A DNA stretch of 54,753 nucleotides. Origin: Dehalococcoidia bacterium. GTDB lineage: Bacteria; Chloroflexota; Dehalococcoidia; SM23-28-2; RBG-16-64-32. Where the stretch lies: contig JAUSFE010000023.1 in NCBI GenBank assembly GCA_030649945.1, forward strand, positions 1-54,753. The letters are read 5' to 3'. A model generated the notes under the pieces. The model was not told the origin of the DNA and ran no database searches. It saw nothing but the letters and a program-made list of their open reading frames with translations. The position numbers and the translations under genes were made by a program. Shown one piece after another: positions 1-7,792 of the stretch; positions within the stretch are counted from its first letter, which is position 1; each line of letters begins with the position of its first letter.

Positions 1-361
1 GGGTCTGTACTTCCTGAGAGGGAAGGCCGAGGTTCTCGGGGCCGAAGGCCACGTCCTCCTCCAGGGTGGCGCAGAAGAGCTGGTTCTCCGGGTTCTGGAA
101 GACCATCCCCACCCGCCTCCTGGCGCCCTCCGGGTCGCTCCGCGTGCTCACCCCGTCCACCAGGACCTCGCCCCCCTGGGGGAGGAGGAGGGCGTTGAGG
201 TGCTCGGCCAGGGTGCTCTTCCCCGAGCCGTTGGGGCCCATGATGGCGTGGACCTGGCCCAGGTGCACGGCGAGGTTTAGCCCCTTCAGGATCTCGTTGT
301 CGTCAATGGCGACGTGGAGGTTGCGGACTTCCAGCAGCGGCCTGGTGTGGTTCGTGCTCAC
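1..361 (-). CDS. SufC-type ABC ATPase start fused to an EcfA/CbiO-like continuation (partial, runs off the window)
   Basis: The minus strand reads GTG at 361-359 immediately after a TAG. The first ~40 residues are typical of SufC, the Fe-S scaffold ATPase ([20 protein letters not shown], then [18 protein letters not shown]). After Walker A (206-238) the sequence changes to that of an energy-coupling-factor ATPase of ECF vitamin/cobalt importers ([44 protein letters not shown]) instead of the SufC continuation. Position after sufB fits sufC for the N-terminal half only. Codon choice in 1-205 (many CTC/CCC, Thermus-like) also differs from the rest. The join lies in the best-conserved ABC ATPase motif, so a chimeric assembly is the simplest reading; a real domain swap is the alternative. 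Confidence 0.8.
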   Translation of the reverse strand, partial: MSTNHTRPLLEVRNLHVAIDDNEILKGLNLAVHLGQVHAIMGPNGSGKSTLAEHLNALLLPQGGEVLVDGVSTRSDPEGARRRVGMVFQNPENQLFCATLEEDVAFGPENLGLPSQEVQT

Positions 362-389
362 CTAGCCAACCGTCCCTTCCAGGCTGACC
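362..389 (-). repeat. sufB 3'-end copy R1
   Basis: These 28 bp are identical to the last codons plus TAG of sufB (801-828) and abut the GTG of the sufC-like ORF, so the unduplicated junction would have been sufB TAG directly followed by GTG. A third, slightly diverged copy (R2) is at 683-712. Confidence 0.9.
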
Positions 390-502
390 ACCGCTGCGCT
401 GAGGCGCGGCCCAGAATCACCTATGCCACTGGGGACCGGCGCAACTAAGGATGAAAGCGGCGGTAGGTTTCTTGAGCGTTCTTCCGGTTGCCTGCGTCTT
501 CT

Positions 503-611
503 GTCCCACCCGCCCGCCCGCGAGATGTTATCCAGGGGACACCCCTGGACGACCCCGGCGGGGGCGGAGCCTGTCCTGAGCGCAGCCGAAGGGCCCCCTG
601 CACCCCCTCTG
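503..611. repeat. GC-rich palindromic element core (copy D)
   Basis: This stretch shares the succession CCCACCCGCCCG, ATGTTATC, GGGGACACCCC and GGGGC...GCCCCCTG.ACCCC with the interiors of the TIR elements at 34511-34767 and 43759-43993. Here a REP-like motif (CTGTCCTGAGCGCAGCCGAA, from about 570) interrupts the second hairpin. The stretch 390-682 contains no convincing gene. Confidence 0.7.
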
Positions 612-652
612 TGCGGAGTGTGTCTATTTCCGGGACAATGGGCGAGCTGGAG

Positions 653-712
653 GTGTTCCCAGTTCCGAGTTCCTTGTTCCATCTAGCCGACAGTCCCTTC
701 CAGGCTCACCTT
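653..712 (-). repeat. sufB 3'-end copy R2 with adjoining GGAACNN heptamers
   Basis: Copy R2 (683-712) carries sufB-tail sequence with three mismatches and its own CTAG. On the minus strand its TAG is followed at once (682-653) by four heptamers of the form GGAACNN. Between R2 and the genuine sufB end, 713-800 holds an 88-bp REP-like GC-rich spacer related to the sequence just beyond R1. Confidence 0.8.
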
Positions 713-800
713 TCCTTCGACACGCGCCTCCGCTTCGCTGCGGCGCGGCTCAGGATGAGCGGGCGAGGGTTGCTTCGTTGCGCTTCTGTCTTCCTGCATC

Positions 801-2270
<1,470 letters not shown>

Positions 2271-2303
2271 GAGTTTGTTTGGCTGAAAACGCGTTTCCGG
2301 GTA

Positions 2304-2373
2304 ATTTTAGAACATTGGACTGTCTAAATCTACACTTCGTCTGAATTGTAGCACAGCGGTAGTGGCGGTTCAA
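2304..2373 (-). promoter_or_regulatory. sufB promoter with an inverted repeat at the start site
   Basis: On the minus strand TTGAAC (2368-2373) and TACAAT (2345-2350) are separated by 17 bp. Just downstream of the expected start lies an imperfect inverted repeat, TTTAGAACA-N6-TGTCTAAAT on the plus strand (about 2304-2329). Its location suits a repressor operator, for example a SufR- or Rrf2-type Fe-S regulator; the regulator is inference. Confidence 0.55.
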
Positions 2374-2465
2374 TGCTGTAATGCCCCACATTTTGGGGCG
2401 GGGTCGTGCCTGTCACGCAGGAGCCCGCTGCCGGGCGATAGAGGGGAGACCTCGTAGAGACAACC

Positions 2466-2542
2466 TTCTGGACGGGCGCCGCTGTCTGCTGCTATCGTTG
2501 GGGGCGATTCTCGTTCCCGGAGGGCGACCGCTGCTGAAGAAG
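2466..2542 (+). pseudogene. Relic promoter-leader block of the propeller genes
   Basis: These 77 bp are nearly identical to the blocks at 6641-6717 and 7716-7792 that precede and include the start of the two propeller genes. Here the ATG is CTG (2531) and the ORF continues only 24 codons. Immediately downstream is an inverted repeat (AGCTAGTGT 2541-2549 and ACACTAGCT 2573-2581), which may mark an insertion into a former signal peptide. Confidence 0.7.
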
Positions 2543-2583
2543 CTAGTGTCACGATATTTCTTAAGAGACACTACACTAGCTGC

Positions 2584-2907
2584 TTGCATAAATCAGCGTG
2601 CGTAAGTCTGAATCTGGTGGGCGACGAGCATTCTGACGCGGTTTTCTGCAACGAGGTACTAGCGCTCTTGGTTCCGCTGACCCTAACGGTGTTGGCGATG
2701 CTGGTTGTGCTGCAATGGCCCGCTGGCGAATCCGCCCCACCGGCGCCCGCTCCTTCACCCGCCCTTCCCGCTTCCTTCGCTGGCGGCCGCTACCAGGTGA
2801 AGAGCTATTACAGGCATCCTCGCTTTCCCCACCACACCTATTCAGCTGGTGACAACCTCCGTGGGCGGGCCTATTCGAAGGAGGCTATCCATGAAGCAGA
2901 GCGATGA
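2584..2907 (+). other. Possible decayed signal-peptide ORF
   Basis: An open frame of 107 codons contains a hydrophobic run (VPLTLTVLAMLVVLQW) followed by a Pro/Ala linker, resembling the signal peptide of the propeller proteins (LLPLSLAALALLAALYS). No ribosome-binding site precedes it, it overlaps the start of the next gene by 17 bp, and the remainder matches nothing I recognise. I read it as a leftover of the relic copy at 2466, not as an expressed gene. Confidence 0.25.
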
Positions 2908-4264
2908 CACTTCATATCGCCGCAACCCGCCAAAGGTATTCACCTCGGCTGTGGTTGCGGCCGTGGTCGTGGCAGTGGCTATTCTGACCGTGCTGCTGTC
3001 CGCACGCCCGGTCGCTACCGCCGGCGAACCCGCAGGCGTTGACCTTGGGGCCTGCAGGTCAGCGGGAGGGAGCCTGGAGGTACCACCGGGGGGTGACGTT
3101 AACATTTGGGCAGGCTGGATAGCGCACGAGAGCGGCTTGATTGCGGACTATCTCAGCGCGGTAGACCAATCCCTCAGTGTGGATGGGACGCCGATTGCCA
3201 ACGCCAATGACCTCTATGGCCCGGTCGTTGACGCTGGTGACCTGGATGGAGACGGCGACTCGGAGTTCGCTACGTACTGGAACCTCACGTTGGACCCTCT
3301 GGAGCCGGGCCAGACACATGTCATCGACTTGTCGGTGGGTCTCACTCACCGAATCACTGACGGGGGAGACTACGACGGAGATGGCCTCCCCGACTGGTTC
3401 GGGCCAGGCGAGAATCTTTGGAACCTCACCTGCGCCCTTACGGCCACCCCAACGCCCGCGCCCACGCCTGCGCCGGAGACGACAGGGCCCGCGCCGGTGG
3501 ATCAGGGCGGAGGCACAGCCAGCACCGGCACTACGCCCACAGCTTCCGACCCGCTGGAGACTTCCGTGACAGTGCCTGCGGGTACGTCCGGCGGAACCGT
3601 CACCATTAGCGAGGGCCCTGTCACGACGTCGCAGACCGGCTTCACTCTGGTCGGGCAGCAGGTGGTGATCACCACAGACATCACTGGTACGACGGCCAGT
3701 AACCCGCTGGTGATTGTCTTCAACCTGGACGCGTCGGTGATCCCTGCGGGCGAGAATCAGGACACTATCGCCATATTCAAGGACGGAACGTCAGTCCCGA
3801 ACTGTCTTATCTTCACCGGCTCCACCGTGGCCGACCATGACCCGTGCGTTTCCAATAGGGAACTGCTGGCCGGCGGGGACATCAGGATCACGGTGCTGAC
3901 CACAACGGCGAGCACCTGGCAGTTCGGCGTAGCCGTCGCCACACCATCACCAACGCCAACGGCCACACCGGCCGGCGCGGCCTGGGGCGACATCGACTGC
4001 CTCAACGGCGTCACGATCGGCGACGCGCAGAAGATCGCGCGGGACCTGATTGACCTCGCGATCTCCCAGGGCCCCGGCTGCCGGCAGGTCGGCTCGCCGG
4101 TCGGCGGCGGAGGAGGAGCCGGCGCCGGGACGGACCTGCTGTGGGGCGACATCGACTGCCTGAACGGCGTCACCATCGGCGACGCGCAGAAGATCGCGCG
4201 GGACCTGATCGACCTGGCGATCACACAAGGCCCCGGCTGTCCGCTCATCGGGGAGAGAACGTAG
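2891..4264 (+). CDS. Secreted protein with two Cys-containing dockerin-like modules
   Basis: The protein is 457 aa. ATG 2891 is chosen over upstream 2849 because AAGGAGG (2878-2884) sits six bases before it. A basic N-terminus and hydrophobic segment (about residues 18-38) form a signal or anchor. Residues 45-185 include Asp-rich segments (DAGDLDGDGDSEF, DYDGDGLPDW) that look calcium-binding; a Thr/Pro/Ala linker follows, then a beta-rich domain (about 220-340) of unknown family. Two WGDIDC modules of about 37 aa (from residues 365 and 418) close the protein. Each has one EF-hand-like loop (DIDCLNGVTIGD), a helix (AQKIARDLIDL) and a second Cys near GPGC. This resembles a half dockerin with a likely disulfide. 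The partner is unknown; extracellular location is inferred. Confidence 0.8.
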   Translation: MKQSDDTSYRRNPPKVFTSAVVAAVVVAVAILTVLLSARPVATAGEPAGVDLGACRSAGGSLEVPPGGDVNIWAGWIAHESGLIADYLSAVDQSLSVDGTPIANANDLYGPVVDAGDLDGDGDSEFATYWNLTLDPLEPGQTHVIDLSVGLTHRITDGGDYDGDGLPDWFGPGENLWNLTCALTATPTPAPTPAPETTGPAPVDQGGGTASTGTTPTASDPLETSVTVPAGTSGGTVTISEGPVTTSQTGFTLVGQQVVITTDITGTTASNPLVIVFNLDASVIPAGENQDTIAIFKDGTSVPNCLIFTGSTVADHDPCVSNRELLAGGDIRITVLTTTASTWQFGVAVATPSPTPTATPAGAAWGDIDCLNGVTIGDAQKIARDLIDLAISQGPGCRQVGSPVGGGGGAGAGTDLLWGDIDCLNGVTIGDAQKIARDLIDLAITQGPGCPLIGERT

Positions 4265-4306
4265 CGGCGGCGAGCGGCCCCCCGGTTGGCCTGAGCGCGT
4301 GGTACG

Positions 4307-6289
4307 ATGCATTTCGTGACTCAGCCTGGTCTCACTGATAGTCCCCTCGAGCGGGCGCGCGACGCGCTCCGGCGTCACGCCTGGCAACAGGCTTACGAGC
4401 TCTTCACCGCCGCTGAAGTGTCCCAGGGCCTATCACCGGATGACCTTGCCGATATGGCCGAGGCGGCCTGGGCGAGCGGCCATCACATCGAGTGCATCCA
4501 GGCCCGCGAGCGCGCTTACGCCGCTTTCGCCGAACGGAAAGACACACGGCGCGCGGCGCAGCAGGCCCTCGATCTCTTCTCCGACCACCTCATGAAAGCC
4601 GACATGGCCGTCGCCGGAGGCTGGTACAGCACGGCCCAGCGGCTTCTTGCGGATCAGCCGGAATGCCCGGAGCACGGGCGGCTGGTCTTCATCGAAGCCT
4701 TCTTCGAGATGATGATGGGGAAATTCGACCGCTCCGCCGATTTGGCGCAGCGTATGTCAGAAATCGGGACGCGCTTCGGCGACCGCGACCTTCAAATGCT
4801 TGCGCTCCTTGTCCGGAGCGACGAATACGTGAGCCGCGGCCGGGTCAGCGATGCGGTCCCTCTGCTGGACGAAGCGATGGCCGCTGCCATCAGCGGCGAA
4901 CTCCGGCCTTCGACGTCTCGCACGGTTTACTGCACAACGGTTGGTACCTGCCAGCAGTTGGCTGACTTTCGCCGCGCCGGCGAATGGACCGAGGCCACTG
5001 AACGCTGCAACGCCCGGGAAAGCATCGTCCCACTGGGAGGCGACTGCCGGGTACACCGCGCCGGCATCCTGCGGGTCCGCGGCGCCTGGGATGAGGCGGA
5101 GGCCGAGGCCAGATCCGCCTGCGACGAATTATTCGGAGGCAATCACAACATCGAGATGGGACGGGCGATGTACGAGATTGGCGAGATCCAAATGCGGCGT
5201 GGCGATCTTCTCACGGCTGAGGACTCCTTTCAGCAGACCCACAGCGCATGGGGCGTCGCCCAGCCGGGCATCGCCTTGCTCCGGCTCGCTCAAGGAAGGC
5301 CCGAAGACGCCTTCTCTTCCATCAAGAGCGCTCTTGTCTACCAGACCGCCGACCGTCTTACCCGAGCCCGCATGCTTCCTGCCCAGGTCGAGATCGCCAT
5401 CGCCGTCGGCGACCTGGACACCGCTCGTTCTGCCGCCGACGAGCTGGAAGCAATCGCCAGCGACTATGCGACGGCAGGACTCGAGGCGTCCGCTGCCTGC
5501 GTTCGCGGGGCCCTCCAGTTGGCGGAGGGCGATGCAGCGGAAGCTGTGTCCAGCCTTCGGCGTGGATGGCGGCTATGGCAGGAGGTCGAAGTCCCTTACG
5601 AAGCAGCCAGGGCCCGCATGCTCCTCGCGGCCGCCTATGTCGCCCAGGGCGACCACGAGTCGGCGCGGTCAGAACTCCACGCGGCGAAGTCCGCCTTCGA
5701 GCGCCTCGGCGCCGCGCCAGACGCCCGGCGCGCTGCTGAACTCCTCGACCAGTACGCCCCTGTCAGCGCCCCCAGTTCGGGAGAGGCCGGGCGCGCCACG
5801 CGGACGTTCATGTTCACCGACATAGTCAAGTCCACGAACCTGGTCGAGGCGATGGGTGACGAGGCGTGGGAAAACCTCCTGCGATGGCACGATCAGACCA
5901 TGAGGACGCTACTGGCCGCGCATCAAGGAGAGGAAGTCAAGCAGGCCGGAGACGGCTTCTTTTTCGCCTTTCCCGACTCGGTCTCCGCGATTGAGTGCGC
6001 CGTCGCCATTCAGCGTACCCTCGCCGACCACCGCACCGCCCACGGCTTTGCCCCACAGGTCCGCATTGGCCTCCACGTCGCTGAGGCCACCCGCCGGGGC
6101 CGTGACTATAGCGGTAAGGGCATCCACGAGACCGCGCGGATCGCTGCTCTGGGAAACGGCGGGGAGATCCTGGCCAGCGAGCAGACCCTTGCCGGCGCTG
6201 CAGGCGGGTTCGCTACTTCCGAGGCCCGAACCGTCAGCCTCAAGGGCATCACTAAGCCAGTCCAGGTCGTCGCCGTCGACTGGCGGTAG
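4307..6289 (+). CDS. TPR protein with C-terminal class III adenylate/guanylate cyclase domain
   Basis: Of 660 aa, about the first 480 are helical TPR-like repeats and the last 160 form a class III nucleotidyl cyclase domain. Both metal-binding aspartates are present (TFMFTDIVKST near residue 500 and KQAGDGFFF near 545). The lysine of VKQAGDG and the aspartate of RDYSGKG fit adenine recognition. The usual transition-state Asn is His (GIHETARI instead of VN-AAR) while the Arg is kept, so activity is likely but not certain. No membrane segment is seen; the TPR part probably senses a partner. TACGAT at 4303-4308 resembles a -10 box, which would make GTG 4316 a leaderless start. It interrupts the dockerin-module cluster and has no obvious operon partner. 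Confidence 0.85.
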   Translation: MHFVTQPGLTDSPLERARDALRRHAWQQAYELFTAAEVSQGLSPDDLADMAEAAWASGHHIECIQARERAYAAFAERKDTRRAAQQALDLFSDHLMKADMAVAGGWYSTAQRLLADQPECPEHGRLVFIEAFFEMMMGKFDRSADLAQRMSEIGTRFGDRDLQMLALLVRSDEYVSRGRVSDAVPLLDEAMAAAISGELRPSTSRTVYCTTVGTCQQLADFRRAGEWTEATERCNARESIVPLGGDCRVHRAGILRVRGAWDEAEAEARSACDELFGGNHNIEMGRAMYEIGEIQMRRGDLLTAEDSFQQTHSAWGVAQPGIALLRLAQGRPEDAFSSIKSALVYQTADRLTRARMLPAQVEIAIAVGDLDTARSAADELEAIASDYATAGLEASAACVRGALQLAEGDAAEAVSSLRRGWRLWQEVEVPYEAARARMLLAAAYVAQGDHESARSELHAAKSAFERLGAAPDARRAAELLDQYAPVSAPSSGEAGRATRTFMFTDIVKSTNLVEAMGDEAWENLLRWHDQTMRTLLAAHQGEEVKQAGDGFFFAFPDSVSAIECAVAIQRTLADHRTAHGFAPQVRIGLHVAEATRRGRDYSGKGIHETARIAALGNGGEILASEQTLAGAAGGFATSEARTVSLKGITKPVQVVAVDWR

Positions 6290-6506
6290 CCCAACTCGGC
6301 GTGACCCACCCCACAACGCACGGTCCCCCCAATCTCACCGCCATCAACACTGCCCGATCGCGGTTCACGGCTCGAATGGGGCGGGAAACGCGCAGAGTCA
6401 GAGGGTTGCTCGCAGACGCCACTATCACGAGGTAGCGTGGGTGCCGGATCCCTTCCGCGACTAAGTCATCCTGAATTCCTTGACGGCCTCCCACTCACCG
6501 GCGTAG

Positions 6507-6632
6507 ATCTGGGGCGACATCGACTGCCTGAACGGCGTCACCATCGGCGATGCGCAGAAGATCGCGCGCGACCTGATTGACCTGGCGATCACACAGGCGG
6601 AGGGCTGTCCGCAAATCGGTCAGGCAACGTAG
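6507..6632 (+). pseudogene. Orphan dockerin-like module
   Basis: A complete WGDIDC module of 41 codons with its own stop is preceded directly by an in-frame TAG (6504-6506) and has no start codon. It is nearly identical at DNA level to the 3' ends of the neighbouring secreted-protein genes, and is followed by the same promoter-leader block, so it is the tail of a deleted paralogue. The preceding stretch 6290-6500 holds nothing I recognise. Confidence 0.8.
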
Positions 6633-6640
6633 CGGCGGCG

Positions 6641-6717
6641 TTCTGGACAGGCGCCGCTGTCTGCTGCTATCGTTGGGGGCAATTCTCGTTCCCGGAGGGC
6701 CACCGATGCTGAACAAG
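6641..6717 (+). promoter_or_regulatory. Conserved 77-bp promoter-leader block, copy 2
   Basis: TGGACA (6644-6649) and TATCGT (6668-6673) are spaced by 18 bp, and GGAGGG (6694-6699) precedes ATG 6706. The block is conserved in copies 1 (2466) and 3 (7716). Confidence 0.5.
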
Positions 6718-7707
6718 TTCCCCATCTTGCTACCGCTGTCCCTGGCGGCGCTCGCGCTGCTCGCAGCGCTCTATTCGTACGTCGACGGCGGGTCGGCGGC
6801 TGCCGGCGATACTGAGCGGGTGAGCGTGGACAGCGCCGGCGCGGAAGCCGACGCCGGGAGCGCAAACCCCGCCATCAGCGCGGACGCGCGCTACGTCGCC
6901 CTCTCCAGCGACGCCACCAACCTGGTGCCGGGGGACACGAACGGCAAGTCCGACGTGTTCGTCCGCGACCGCCTGACCGGCGCCACCGAACGGGTGAGCG
7001 TGGACAGCGCCGGCAATCAGGGGAACGACCGCAGTTATGGCCCCGATATCAGCGCCGACGGTCGCTACGTCGTCTTTTATTCCTTCGCCACCAACCTGGT
7101 ACCGGGGGACACAAACGGCAAGTACGACGTGTTCGTCCACGACCGCCAGACGGGCGCCACCGAGCGGGTGAGCGTGGACAGCGCCGGCAACCAGGGGGAC
7201 GAAAGCGGCGGCAGCTACAACCCCGCCATCAGCGCCGACGGCCGCTACGTCGCATTCGATTCCGGCGCCAGCAACCTGGCGCCGGGGGACATCACCGTCC
7301 GCTTCGACGTGTTCGTCCACGACCGCCAGACGGGCGCCACCGAGCGGGTGAGCGTGGACAGCGTCGGCAACCCGGGGGACAGCGACAGCACTAGGCCCGC
7401 CATCAGCGCCAGCGGTCGCTACGTCGCCTTCGCGTCCGGCGCCACCAATCTCGTGCCGGAGGACACCAACCGTTCGGGCGACGTTTTTGTCCGCGACCGT
7501 GGTGCAGCTGCGACGGCCACCCCGACCGCCACGCCGTCACAAAGCGCGACGGCCTCGCCAACGCCGTCGGGCGAGTCGCGGCTCTGGGGCGATATCGACT
7601 GCCTGAACGGCATCACGATCGGCGATGCGCAGAAGATCGCGCGGGACCTGATTGACCTGGCGATCACACAGGCGGAGGGCTGTCCGCGCGTCGGGGAGAG
7701 CACCTAG
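6706..7707 (+). CDS. Secreted four-blade PD40/TolB-like propeller protein with one dockerin-like module
   Basis: The 333-aa protein begins at ATG 6706 after GGAGGG; the longer frame from 6577 only reads through the orphan module region. A signal peptide (LLPLSLAALALLAALYS) precedes four repeats of about 58 aa with the pattern ISADGRYVAF-x-S-ATNL and PGDTNG-DVFVHDR, then TGATERVSVDSAGN. These are PD40/WD40-like blades as in TolB-type propellers. A Thr/Pro/Ser linker and one WGDIDC module (from residue 294) end it. Four blades cannot close a normal monomeric propeller, so it may oligomerise or be a deletion derivative of the seven-blade paralogue next door. It is probably extracellular; the ligand is unknown. 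Confidence 0.82.
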   Translation: MLNKFPILLPLSLAALALLAALYSYVDGGSAAAGDTERVSVDSAGAEADAGSANPAISADARYVALSSDATNLVPGDTNGKSDVFVRDRLTGATERVSVDSAGNQGNDRSYGPDISADGRYVVFYSFATNLVPGDTNGKYDVFVHDRQTGATERVSVDSAGNQGDESGGSYNPAISADGRYVAFDSGASNLAPGDITVRFDVFVHDRQTGATERVSVDSVGNPGDSDSTRPAISASGRYVAFASGATNLVPEDTNRSGDVFVRDRGAAATATPTATPSQSATASPTPSGESRLWGDIDCLNGITIGDAQKIARDLIDLAITQAEGCPRVGEST

Positions 7708-7715
7708 CGGCGGCG

Positions 7716-7792
7716 TTCTGGACGGGCGCCGCTGCCTGCTGCTATCGTTGGGGGCAAATCTCGTTCCCGGAGGGCGACCGATGCTGAACAAG
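7716..7792 (+). promoter_or_regulatory. Conserved 77-bp promoter-leader block, copy 3
   Basis: This is the same block as at 2466 and 6641. It starts nine bases after the stop of the four-blade gene and includes the Shine-Dalgarno GGAGGG and the ATG at 7781. The repeated order module-stop-block shows that the cluster grew by tandem duplication. Confidence 0.5.

Noticed and set aside
66..365. Plus-strand ORF at the left end
   Set aside because: It is antisense to the ABC ATPase frame, whose Walker A is clear.
2849..2890. Upstream start for the first dockerin-module protein
   Set aside because: ATG 2891 has AAGGAGG at the right distance and begins a proper signal sequence; the 2849 start has none.
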